Below are positions 1 through 8,248 of a stretch of DNA of 64,000 bases, piece by piece. Below the pieces are notes generated by a model, which had not been told where the DNA came from, searched no databases, and worked only from the letters and a program-made list of their open reading frames with translations. Made by a program: the position numbers and the translations under genes. The first letter of the stretch is position 1; each line of letters starts with the position of its first letter. Source of the stretch: Sergeia podlipaevii (Eukaryota; Euglenozoa; Kinetoplastea; Trypanosomatida; Trypanosomatidae); the NCBI GenBank assembly GCA_030849805.1, contig JASANZ010002188.1, forward strand, positions 1-64,000, written 5' to 3'.

Positions 1-199
1 AGCACAGCGTCGATGTTGAGAGGAGTCGTCACCTTCAGATGCAGTGGCCAGCTGCTGTGGTGGGGCAGCACAACAATGTCCGCCTCGGCCACACCATTCA
101 GCCGCTGCATCTCTACGTACAGGTCCTCATTCCTCACGCCAAGCTCCGACGCGTTGGGGGCCTTGTGGCCTAGCCTCTCCGCCGTCGGGGGGTCACGGG
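1..199 (-). other. Open frame overlapping the recombinase stop, running off the left edge
   Basis: On the minus strand a frame different from the recombinase is open from about position 200 down to base 1 and crosses the recombinase stop codon. It reads roughly 65 residues with a plausible protein composition (for example the stretch RNEDLYVEMQRL followed by ADIVVLPHHSSW). YR retroelements often have overlapping ORFs, with the reverse transcriptase/RNase H frame after the recombinase, so this may be its beginning. No catalytic motif lies inside the window, so this is inference. Confidence 0.3.
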
Positions 200-1153
200 G
201 TCGGCGCCGTCCAGCACGATCGCTTCCGCTACCGACGCCGCGACCGGTGGGAGGCCAAAGCCGAGGTAGCGCTCCAACGTCTGCAGACGCCTGTGACCAG
301 CTAGCCGCATCAGCGTCACCGAGGACGTGCCGCCATTCGCCAGCACGCGCAGCGCACCCTTCCGGACAGACGGCAGTGCGGACCCCGGCTCATGGTCCCG
401 CACCGCACTCCGGATCATCGTGCACAGGTCCCCGCTCTGCCGGAACACCACCTGCTTGCTCCGCCGCTGAGTCAGCAGCTTCGCGAAGGACGACGCATCT
501 GTGCGTGACAGGCTGGAGCTGGCGTTGTAAGGCCCGCCCAGCTTCGCACCCTTGCCACGACGCATCTTCACCACAAGCGGGTAGCGACCCTGCGCGTTAG
601 GCTTGTCCGCAGACCGGATGTCCCGCCTCTGCAGCTTCGTCACGTCCGACGCACGCACCGCAAGCACCCACATCAGTTGCAGCATCAGGGACGCCTCTGG
701 GGACTTGCGCTCGAGCTCCGCACGCGCATGCTCCACGTCCACCTCCCGCACCGGCTTCGTCGCGGCCACCCACTCAGGGCACTGACGCAGGTTCACGCCC
801 TCCGTCTGGTTGGTGTACAGCGCAAGGTCGCGCAGGGCACCAGCCATCGCAGACAGACGCTTCGAGATGGTGGACCACTTCCAGTGCCGGGCCAGCGACT
901 GGCGCCTCACTAGCTCCACCACGGCCTGCGGTAGGTCGAAAGCGAGCAGCTTCTCCGGCATCGCACGCAGGTCCCGCAGGCACGCAATGTGCAGCCCTCG
1001 CATCGCTGGCGTGATCCCGTGCCACGCAAGCTGGCTCACGTGTGGCAGCCTCCCTGTGTGAATGAACCACGCTCGCGGGCAGCCGGCGAGGCAAAAACTC
1101 CGCCTGCACTCCAGGTTTAACGTCGGGATGGCACTGTTCTCAAGAGCGCTATA
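170..1153 (-). CDS. Tyrosine recombinase, 5'-incomplete, of a retroelement
   Basis: The enzyme would cut and join DNA during integration of the element. Counting from the GTG at 1039 (not a credible start), box I Arg is R129 in LAVRASDV, box II Arg is R226 in PSVRKGAL, then H249 in GHRR and the nucleophile Y258 in LERYLGFG. The spacings R226-H249 (23) and H249-Y258 (9) equal those of classical XerD/Cre enzymes. The usual His of box II (HxxR) is Pro here. Upstream of 1039 the frame stays open to 1153 and encodes a Cys/His cluster around 1060-1108 (C-x4-C-x3-C, then H-x5-H) that could be a zinc finger. There is no ATG upstream, so the N-terminus is lost or starts elsewhere. The frame stops at 170-172. 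Confidence 0.7.
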   Translation of the reverse strand, partial: YSALENSAIPTLNLECRRSFCLAGCPRAWFIHTGRLPHVSQLAWHGITPAMRGLHIACLRDLRAMPEKLLAFDLPQAVVELVRRQSLARHWKWSTISKRLSAMAGALRDLALYTNQTEGVNLRQCPEWVAATKPVREVDVEHARAELERKSPEASLMLQLMWVLAVRASDVTKLQRRDIRSADKPNAQGRYPLVVKMRRGKGAKLGGPYNASSSLSRTDASSFAKLLTQRRSKQVVFRQSGDLCTMIRSAVRDHEPGSALPSVRKGALRVLANGGTSSVTLMRLAGHRRLQTLERYLGFGLPPVAASVAEAIVLDGADPVTPRRRRG

Positions 1154-2144
1154 TCAATTGTCACTAGCACACCTCTCAGCATTACCTCATAGTAAGGCTC
1201 TTTTATTGCTTGCAGTGTAGTGACACAATCTTCTTAGGATATCTCACTCACGCACGTGGAATATGCGTTCTATACCATGCCTGCGTATGGAAGTAGAGCC
1301 CACTTGCAGTATCAGTACTACACAGCTTGCCTTTGGAAGCGTGAACCAAGCAGGAAGTGCCAGTGATGAGAAAACGTGAGGGACTGCTTTTATACCAGAT
1401 GGACAAAAAATATTGATGAGATCACTGCTGCAACTATGATGGAAGAGATGGGCGTAGTTATTGTTCTTCTCACTATTCTTTGATGCGGTGTGCCACCATG
1501 TCTATTGAATGGCGGCCGATTTAGCGGTATTCGAAGCGAGAAGATTGCAGCGGCTATAAACCCGCCTCAAGGAGATGATCCTTCCATACATTGAGAGAGG
1601 TGAGCCTTCACTGAGAGCCATGATTCTATAGACGTGTGGTGACGAAAATGCAACTCATGCTTCCCAATGGCATCCTGGTGTTCGGTGAAGTTGCTTGACT
1701 GATGCTTTGCAGCGAGAGAGACTTCCTTCTCCATTCAACACTGATATGTTCTGAGAGTGCGCTACAGAAGCTGAATAGAGCACTTTGTGAGGAAGGCTGT
1801 GAGCACAGCAAAAGTGAGCCATTTTGATAGGTGCAGCGGTAGCAAGTGCTCCTGTTGAGTGTTGCTTCAGTTGAAGCGTGCGCAGGAAGGCTCCATGAAA
1901 GCGCTTGCCATGTCATTCCTTCTGTCTGCTGCTCCCCTCAGTGGCACAGCAGCGTTGAAGACTGCACTAGTGAATGCACAATCCTTAGCGGTACACGCAG
2001 CTCGAGGGTATAGTGGCCACCGCAGCTCTACCAGCCTGCATGAGTGCCACTGTTATAAAGCAACTGAAGAGCAATGATACGCTAATCTTGCCTTTGAGTG
2101 TGCCTGCTCACAATCACCTTGGGATTCTTCATCAGCTTCATAAT

Positions 2145-2163
2145 TGGGGGGCTGACGCCCCCC
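2145..2163. repeat. GC hairpin (G6C / GC6)
   Basis: Six Gs plus C are separated by a four-base TGAC loop from G plus six Cs, giving a perfect seven-pair stem in otherwise ordinary sequence. A further C-run follows within a few bases. It could form a strong stem in RNA from either strand. No terminator role is known for such a stem in trypanosomatids. Confidence 0.5.
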
Positions 2164-3049
2164 AAGCCCCCCTCAGAAAAGGGAGATCAATGTGCTGAGA
2201 GCAAGGTGGTGGAGCTGTGCTTTGAGAGAAGTAGCAACGGACCTGCCAGGTTGCTCATGAAGCAGAGAGAGAGGCAAAGCCTGACTGAGGAGCACGTCGT
2301 GCTTGGCAAGAGAGGGTGAGGTGCAGTGGCAATTACCACATAGGGATTGGTTATTATTTTTCGTTTCATTTTCTGATTTTCGTTTCTTAACCTTCTCTAT
2401 GTTTCGTTCATCGTTATTGTTCATGGTTCTCTTAAAAGTATGTTTCTATTCTTTGCGTTCATTATTTTTCCCCTTATACATTTGATTTCTTTTCCGCGTT
2501 CACACTATATTGCTCTCTTTGCCATCTTTAGTATAATATCTTTATTTTCTTTTCATTTATTTACATCACATACCTCTTCTGATAGCGTTTTATTTTTTTT
2601 ATTGCGCAGATACAGCTCCGCTTGCTCTGCTGTTCGTGTCTCATCATATGGCTCAGTGATAAGTGAATCCTTAATGATGAGGGGCAAGTCCCAAACCCCC
2701 CATTTAATTTTTTATTGCTGGAAAGTGCGAAAATGAGAAACGCTGCTTGCCAACTCTAAACTTCCACGATAGATGGCTACTGCGCCACAGATATTGGTAT
2801 GGTGAGACTACAACGTGTGCTAAAGTATTTTCTACTTCTCAAAGTAACATGAGAGAGCTGTTGGTAAAAGCGTTTGCTATGATGACAAAAAAAGAAAAAC
2901 AGAAAGGGAGGCATAAAGAAGGAGGTGAGAAAAATGTCTGAAAAGGAGCAAGCAGAGCCACAGAAAGAAATACTCAGCACAATATGTCCATCAACTCGTA
3001 GGAGAAGCTGACATGCGCTCCCTACGTGCAAAGCAAAAAATTAGGAATA

Positions 3050-3658
3050 TTCATTTTTGAATTCAAACTATTTGGAGGGAAAACCACCAAGTGATCAAAA
3101 ACCCTCCTCACGTCAAGAACAAACAAGCAGTCGCCAAAAAGAAAATAGAGAAAAAAGCAATGATTCCCTAAACACGTGAAACAGTAAAAACGATGAGATT
3201 AACGTGAAACAATATTAAAAAAGATAAGCAAAAAAATATATAAAGCGGAAAATGTATCCTTTTTCAATTTTATAAAGGAGTTTGACCTGATAAAATAAAC
3301 AAAACATAAAGAAATCAACAAAAAAATCTTTATGAACGCATTAAATCGCCACAATGTAGCAAAAACAACGTACGATTCATTACAACTAAATCCACCTCTT
3401 TACCTTCTCACCGATACAAACACATCGACACAAGGAAACAGAAATGAAAACTGATTAAACAAGCCAATTAAAAAAAAAGAACAAATATTGCCCGTGGCAC
3501 AAATACTAAAGATGAACCCAGAGCACTAAAATAACGGAACTGTAGCGTACCAGCATGAAAATGGCGGACGTTGAAAGTAAATGGAAAAGTAGTAGTGTCA
3601 AATCGTATGCATGGAAATCATACATTTGCTCTACAACCGCACAATCCATTCCTGCTAG
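3050..3658. repeat. Direct repeat: downstream flank of LRR gene copy 1
   Basis: This AT-rich stretch shares ordered blocks with 5465-6140, for example CACCAAGTGATCAAAAA, CAAACAAGCAGTCGCC, TAAATCGCCAC and AAAGTAAATG. In both places the block lies directly downstream of an LRR C-terminal coding segment read on the minus strand. The two flanks therefore look like parts of an old tandem duplication with a period of about 2.4 kb. Confidence 0.7.
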
Positions 3659-3877
3659 TTAGGTCCAAAGCACTTCAAAATTAGCTCTAGCAGGCAGGCC
3701 CAAGTCAGTATCCCCCTCTCTTGCTGTGACAGCCACCGATCTGAGAGAGGGGCACATGAGGAGTGGAGCCAAACTACGTACTCTTGTATCACGTAAGTCT
3801 ACCTTGGTCAATGAAGGAGCCCCCGAAGGACCGCTCATATTTTTCAGACCAGAACACCGTTGAAGATTTAAAAAAAT
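3659..3877 (-). pseudogene. C-terminal LRR segment of copy 1, cut off by a frameshift
   Basis: Continuing the LRR gene past its stop at 3868, a different minus-strand frame is open for about 70 codons to a TAA at 3659-3661. It encodes sequence that matches the C-terminus of the neighbouring LRR copy: SLTKVDLRDTRVRSLAPL here against ALKEVDLRGTDVRNVAPL at 6141-6400. The switch falls exactly at a run of seven Ts (minus strand) at 3871-3877. One extra T would keep the LRR frame open. This is either a sequencing or assembly error in a homopolymer or a true disabling frameshift. Confidence 0.75.
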
Positions 3878-5232
3878 GCAGCTTCCGACATTGAGAAAGC
3901 ATACCTGTGGTTCCTACACCAGTGTCCCCAGCTGTCGACATCTTTAGGGATGGAAGGCCTGCACGCTCTCAATGGTTTTAGATCCGTCACAGTGGCGTAG
4001 GGAAGATGGAGATACTTCAAAGAAACGAGATTTTGTAGAATATTGAAGTCTTCGAAGACGCGACAATTCCTAAGATCTATTCGTACAAGGGCAATGCAGC
4101 CCCTCAGCGGCGCCAGGCTCCTCACACCCGTGCTGTTGGCGTGGAGAATCATCAAAGATGTGGCCGCTGATAAAGGAGCCAGGTCATCGATCCCTTCACA
4201 CCCACAAATGTCTACTACTTCAAGGGCGATGCAGTCCCTCAGCGGCGCAAGACTCCTCACACCCGTGCTGCTGGCGTTGAGAATCCTCAAAGATGTGGCC
4301 GCTGATAAAGGAGCCAGATCATCGATCCCTTCACACCCAAGGATGTCTACTTCTTCAAGGGCAATGCAGTCCTTGAGCGGCGCAAGGCTCCTCACACCCG
4401 TGTAGCGGACTCTGAGAATCCTCAAAGACGTGGCCGCTGATAAAGGAGCCAGATCGTCAATCCCTTTACACCCATGGATGTCTACTTCTTCAAGGGCAGT
4501 GCAGCCCCTCAGCGGCGCAAGACTCCTCACACCCGTGTAGCGGGCTCTGAGAATCCTCAAAGATGTGACCGCTGATAAAGGAGCCAGATCATCGATCCCT
4601 TCACACCCACAAATGTCTACTTCTTCAAGGGCAATGCAGTCCTTGAGCGGCGCAAGACTCCTCACACCCGTGCTGCTGGCGTTGAGAATCCTCAAAGATG
4701 TGGCCGCTGATAAAGGAGCCAGATCGTCAATCCCTCTACACCCATGGATGTCTACTTCTTCAAGGGCAGTGCATGTACACAGGGGCTCGAGGCTCCTCAC
4801 TGCCGTATGTGATAGACACAACACTCTGATTTTTGGAAGCGACGGGGATAAGGAGGTGAGGTCGGCAATGTCACACCCCGACAGATCGAGCCCCTCCATG
4901 TTGGGGCATTCGTTGATCCACTCCAAGGTATCACAGTTGTGTAGCACTTTCAAGTGTACTGGTATTTTATCCTTTGCAAGCCACCATCGGATTTCCTGCA
5001 TTCCTGCTTTTGTGGCCTCCACGCGCCTCACCATGTCCTCCTCCCTCAAGCCTGAAGCAACTTCTTGGCGTGGAACAAGACGCACATGTGCGCCGGGGAT
5101 CCTGTGCCCGTCCTCGTGAAGCTCTGTAAGTTGTAACGCTGCTGGGTGAGCAGCAGAAAGCGCCAGTGGAACGGAACCCAAGTTCCCCTCTCCTCTGCCT
5201 CCGTATTGTGTGATGAAGAAAGAAGGGAGCAT
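3868..5232 (-). CDS. Leucine-rich repeat protein (LRRP1-like family)
   Basis: A 454-residue protein made mainly of leucine-rich repeats. The first in-frame ATG is at 5232. The open frame upstream of it translates a pyrimidine tract (about 5245-5358) that looks like a trans-splice signal, so the signal-peptide-like N-terminus it would add is judged spurious. Residues 1-150 hold a non-repeat head (with EIRWWLAKD and CDTLEWINECPN) and the first LRRs. Residues about 154-378 are five near-identical 45-residue units, each two LRRs long, followed by a divergent unit and a short tail. No membrane span or GPI signal is evident. Related LRR genes in trypanosomes form variable, often subtelomeric families of unknown function. 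A frameshift removes the last 70 or so residues. Confidence 0.75.
   Translation of the reverse strand: MLPSFFITQYGGRGEGNLGSVPLALSAAHPAALQLTELHEDGHRIPGAHVRLVPRQEVASGLREEDMVRRVEATKAGMQEIRWWLAKDKIPVHLKVLHNCDTLEWINECPNMEGLDLSGCDIADLTSLSPSLPKIRVLCLSHTAVRSLEPLCTCTALEEVDIHGCRGIDDLAPLSAATSLRILNASSTGVRSLAPLKDCIALEEVDICGCEGIDDLAPLSAVTSLRILRARYTGVRSLAPLRGCTALEEVDIHGCKGIDDLAPLSAATSLRILRVRYTGVRSLAPLKDCIALEEVDILGCEGIDDLAPLSAATSLRILNASSTGVRSLAPLRDCIALEVVDICGCEGIDDLAPLSAATSLMILHANSTGVRSLAPLRGCIALVRIDLRNCRVFEDFNILQNLVSLKYLHLPYATVTDLKPLRACRPSIPKDVDSWGHWCRNHRYAFSMSEAAFF
4090..4775 (-). repeat. 135-bp coding tandem repeat array in the LRR gene
   Basis: A landmark (AAGGGC on the plus strand) recurs at 4087, 4222, 4357, 4492, 4627 and 4762, exactly 135 bp apart. 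Five units are nearly identical at the DNA level and encode the 45-residue LRR pair with GIDDLAPLSAATSLRIL. Main variation is in a few positions (NASSTGVR, RARYTGVR, RVRYTGVR), suggesting recent unequal exchange or gene conversion between units. Confidence 0.85.
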
Positions 5233-5244
5233 TTTAGTAGTGTT

Positions 5245-5358
5245 GAAGGCTAAAGGTATGTTAAACTTCGTAGCAAGATAAAGACAAAAGTGGGGAGGCA
5301 AACAAGCAGAAGAATGAGCAGAATGGCAACAAAAAAACACCAAAGAAAAAAAGGTAGT
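5245..5358 (-). promoter_or_regulatory. Candidate trans-splice signal for the LRR gene
   Basis: On the minus strand this stretch is strongly pyrimidine-rich (T runs of 7 and several CTT blocks) and is followed by AG dinucleotides and then the ATG at 5232. This is the usual polypyrimidine tract plus AG layout of a trypanosomatid 5' processing site. Confidence 0.5.
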
Positions 5359-5464
5359 GAGTGATATCCGTGGAAGCCTAAAGCACACCAAAGCATGCCA
5401 TACATGATACTCACAAAACTCACGACGGGCCGCTTCGCGCCGCTAATAAATGAAAAACAAAAAT

Positions 5465-6140
5465 GAATAATTTTTTATTCTGTGTTCAAAATAGTTGGAG
5501 GGAAAATCACCAAGTGATCAAAAAACCTACTCACGTCAAGCACAAACAAGCAGTCGCCAAAAAAAAAAGTAGAAAAGAAACTATTATTCCCTAAATACGT
5601 AAGAGTAAAAAAAGATGAGATTTACGTGAAACAAAAACAAGAACGACAAAAGAAAAATAAATAAAAAGCAAAGAGCGTACCAAATTCATTTACTTCTATA
5701 AACGTTTCACATAATACAATAAATTAAACATAAAGAAAATCATCTGAACACTCTTGGAACTCTTGGAGCACGTACCAACATGCACTTTAAATCGCCACTA
5801 TGTAGTAAAAACGTACGATATACAAAAACACTTTAGTAGTATCTGCACTCTGGCCTTCTCACCAACAATAATAAAAAGCCACAAATAACAATAAAACAAT
5901 GACATATAGAAATCTGATTAAATAAGGCAGTGAATGAGAGATAACTGAAAGCACAACAAACAGAACCTGTGCCATCAAAATAAAATACGAATGCAGAAGA
6001 GTAAAATAACAGGAGTGTCACGTATTGACACAAAAATCCTCAACACTAAAAGTAAATGTCAATGAAAAAGAAAGTAGCGCCACAACTTGTGCATAACAAT
6101 ATTGGATTCGCTCTGCAGTTGTTAAACTAGTTCCCGCCAG
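5465..6140. repeat. Direct repeat: downstream flank of LRR gene copy 2
   Basis: The partner of 3050-3658, with the same order of shared blocks but many substitutions and indels. No coding region is supported here. It lies directly after the stop of the LRR remnant at 6141. Confidence 0.7.
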
Positions 6141-6405
6141 CTAATCGCAATCCACCCTGTGCCGTGCTCTAGAATCCAGAACACAGACATCCCCGTCCCG
6201 ATCTCTGATTAACACCTTCTTGAGAGAGGGACAGGTATCAAGAGGAGCCACGTTACGAACATCTGTGCCACGTAGATCCACCTCCTTCAAAGCACGTGCC
6301 CCAGAAAAGCCGATAATGTCTTTAAATTTCTTTTTTTCCTTCTGGTAGCACCGTCCTTTGTAGGGATCGAAACTGGGTCGTCGGCGCATGCTAGAAAGAG
6401 AGGAA
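6141..6405 (-). pseudogene. 3' remnant of a second LRR gene
   Basis: The minus-strand frame ending with TAG at 6141-6143 encodes the C-terminal LRR segment (ALKEVDLRGTDVRNVAPL then CPSLKKVLI) seen also in copy 1. Going upstream, similarity ends at about 6400, where a repeated element begins. The frame continues into that element only by chance. Thus the gene has lost all of its 5' part, apparently through insertion or rearrangement at this junction. Confidence 0.65.
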
Positions 6406-6905
6406 AGGCATCTACACATACCCTCGCTGGTTATGTGGGACTCAGCCATTGGAGAGACACCGAAGCTCATACCCACTAAAAACCCCCGGGGTGGAGAACA
6501 AAGTTCACCACACTGCCATTTCTAGCACGCGTAGCGACCCAGCCGGCGCTGAATCCCCTGTGGCCGCTCTCCAGTCATGGGTGTGAAGCCATGGCAAAGT
6601 CTTGACGACCAACAGGAATGACCTTTACGTGCGTTGGCGCAGCTCAGTGACACAAATTAGTTCATAGTGCCTCCCTCATCGCGAGGTGCTGGACGCTAAC
6701 GGATGGTTCGTTCGAGCGAGAATCTCAGGAACACCTAGTCTTTCGACGTGGTTTCCCACGTCTACTCTAACCCAGAGTGAGGGCTTCAGTTAGGTACAGT
6801 AACCAGAGTTATGCACCTATTGCGCCGTGAGGAAAGGCGTGGCGGCGCCTGTTGTTAAACCACGCTGCCAACTGGCTCTACTTCACCCTCAAAGCCGCGG
6901 GGAAA
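6406..6905 (+). mobile_element. Retroposon-like element, copy 1 (SIDER/DIRE-like candidate)
   Basis: The first 218 bp (GGCATCTACACATACCC onward, to about 6622) are repeated with only about six differences at 7326-7543. Here the element appears to continue for another 280 bp of non-coding sequence of even composition, and then meets an LRR fragment at 6921. Length and lack of coding capacity recall the short degenerate ingi-clade retroposons of trypanosomatids. No target-site duplication or own poly-A tail could be shown; the A-run after it belongs to the LRR sequence. Family assignment is inference. Confidence 0.45.
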
Positions 6906-6920
6906 GAAAATCAAAGACAC

Positions 6921-7325
6921 TGCAGAAAACAAAAAAAAAGTCTCGATCTTTCCAATACATCTATAGCAGATTTGAACGCAGTGTGGTCTTTGTGCAGGGG
7001 GGGGGGGTAAAAAAATATCAACACGTCGACACTCTTTGCAGCCCTAAAGGCCCTAAACATATCAAATGCACTTGTGAGCGACTTGACTCCGCTAGCCAAG
7101 TGCGCAGGCATTGAGAAACTGTATCTAGCGGGGTGTGAGAAGGTTGGCAGTTTGGCAGCGCTATCAAAACTAAAGCGCTTGCGAGTACTTGATGCTTCAC
7201 GTACTAGCCTGACAACTGTCAGGCAGTTGGCAAAATGCAAGATGCTTGAAGAATTGAGCGTCATTAAGTGTCAACAAATTGAGGATCTAAGTCCTCTGGA
7301 AAGTCTTCCATGCCTGAGGATGCTA
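6921..7325 (+). pseudogene. Inverted LRR gene fragment with in-frame stop
   Basis: Read on the plus strand, against the direction of all other genes, this encodes an LRR segment (ALNISNALVSDLTPL, LYLAGCEKVGSLAAL) nearly identical to that of the minus-strand fragment at 7641-8047. It has no start. A run of 11 Gs followed by TAA at 7008-7010 stops the frame where the partner reads through. The LRR similarity ends at the codons for MLK near 7325, where the repeated element starts. It forms the left arm of an inverted repeat. Confidence 0.8.
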
Positions 7326-7543
7326 AAGGCATCTACACATACCCTCGCTGGTTATGTGGGACTCAGTCATTGGAGAGACACCGAAGCTCATACCCACTAA
7401 AACCCCCCGGGGTGGAGAACAAAGTTCACCACACTGCCATTTCTAGCATGCGTACCGACCCAGCCGGCGCTGGATCCCCTGTGGCCGCTCCCCAGTCATG
7501 GGTGTGAAGCCATGGCAAAGTCTTGACGACCAACAGGAATGAC
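7326..7543 (+). mobile_element. Retroposon-like element, copy 2 (short)
   Basis: About 218 bp matching 6406-6622 almost base for base, including CTCATACCCACTAAAA, CCCGGGGTGGAGAACAAAG and GTGTGAAGCCATGGCAAAG. It starts at the same base as copy 1 and directly abuts the inverted LRR fragment. Similarity ends after AGGAATGACCTT, so this copy is either 3'-truncated or the longer tail of copy 1 is a separate sequence. Sharing of the 5' end and loss of the 3' end is not the usual L1-type truncation. Confidence 0.5.
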
Positions 7544-7561
7544 CTTGACTGCTAGCTTTCC

Positions 7562-8248
7562 CTAGCTACTAAAGTCGACCTCTTCAGGCTTAGGGCACTT
7601 CCAGAGCTCCCCAATTGTACGAACGCCGCTTTCACGAGCATTTAGCATCCTCAGGCATGGAAGACTTTCCAGAGGACTTAGATCTTCAAGTTTTTGACAC
7701 TCAATGACGCTCAATTCTTCAAGCATCTTGCATTTTGCCAACTGCCTGACAGTTGTCAGGCTAGTACGTGAAGCATCAAGTACTCGCAAGCGCTTTAGTT
7801 TTGATAGCGCTGCCAAACTGCCAACTTTCTCACACCCCGCTAGATACAGCTCCTCAATGCCTGCGCACTTGGCTAGCGGAGTCAAGTCGCTCACAAGTGC
7901 ATTTGATATGTTTAGGGCCTTTAGGGCTGCAAAGAGTGTCGACGTGTTGATATTTTTTACTCCCCTCTCCCTGTACGGAGACCGCGCTGCGTTCAAATCT
8001 GTTATAGATGCATTGGAAAGATCGAGACTTTTTTTTTGTTTTCTGCAATGCAACAGCTCACCAAATGTCTTGACAGAACGATTACCGTTTAGGCGCAATT
8101 CCTCCAATTGAATACACTTCTTCAGCGGGGTAAGGCCTTCGATTTTTGTATGGGAAGCAACGAGGACTCTCAACGACCGATGATTCCCAAGCCCGTCTAA
8201 GCTCGTAAGATGTGTGCACTTTAGAAGAATAGGAGTAGTAGTAAACAA
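7562..8248 (-). pseudogene. 5'-truncated LRR gene fragment
   Basis: The minus-strand frame of about 228 codons is open from an upstream non-ATG codon (TTG at 8248) to TAG at 7562. It encodes at least eight LRRs, for example LEELRLNGNRSVKTF, ALNISNALVSDLTPL and LRVLDASRTSLTTV. There is no ATG before the middle of the frame, and upstream of about 8225 the sequence turns into AT-rich non-coding DNA. It is therefore a gene missing its 5' end, although a translated form through an internal ATG (7703) cannot be excluded. Its 3' two thirds are the right arm of the inverted repeat. Confidence 0.65.

Larger units (their letters stand above)
1..1153 (-). mobile_element. Fragment of a tyrosine-recombinase retroelement (VIPER/TATE/DIRS-like)
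   Basis: This left-edge segment is clearly richer in G and C than the following 2 kb and encodes a tyrosine recombinase on the minus strand. In trypanosomatids the known elements with such an enzyme are the YR retrotransposons VIPER and TATE. A second minus-strand frame, open from about position 200 to the left edge, overlaps the recombinase 3' end and could be the start of a downstream reverse-transcriptase ORF, but no RT motif is visible inside the window. The right boundary is uncertain; the recombinase frame is open up to 1153. No terminal repeat was recognised. Element family is inference from the recombinase type. Confidence 0.6.
1154..3658. other. Gene-free accessory DNA, partly decayed
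   Basis: No coding region is supported. Bases 1154-2330 are of mixed composition without a long frame and may be decayed mobile-element sequence. A short G6/C6 hairpin lies at 2145-2163. From about 2340 the DNA becomes AT-rich and low in complexity. Bases 3050-3658 match, with divergence, the downstream flank of the next LRR copy at 5465-6140. Confidence 0.5.
6921..8047. repeat. Inverted repeat of about 406 bp arms with a 315-bp spacer
   Basis: Left arm 6921-7326 is the reverse complement of right arm 7641-8047 with differences at only a small share of positions (clustered near the G-run at 6997-7007). The spacer holds the short copy of the retroposon-like element and the 3' end of the right-hand LRR fragment. 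A transcript through both arms could fold into a long, nearly perfect hairpin. Confidence 0.85.

Noticed and set aside
1626..2319. Short frames on both strands in the left accessory region
   Set aside because: Under 100 codons, composition unlike neighbours' genes, and no recognisable motif or processing signal.
4043..5119. Plus-strand repeat frames opposite the LRR gene
   Set aside because: Their repetition only mirrors the 135-bp coding repeat on the minus strand.
5233..5391. Signal-peptide-like N-terminal extension of the LRR protein
   Set aside because: The 53 extra codons start with TTG and translate a pyrimidine tract, which explains the Phe, Leu, Ser and Cys richness. The first ATG at 5232 is the better start.
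6690..6740. tRNA B-box-like sequence (GGTTCGTTCGAGCG)
   Set aside because: No acceptor stem, A box or anticodon arm can be placed around it.
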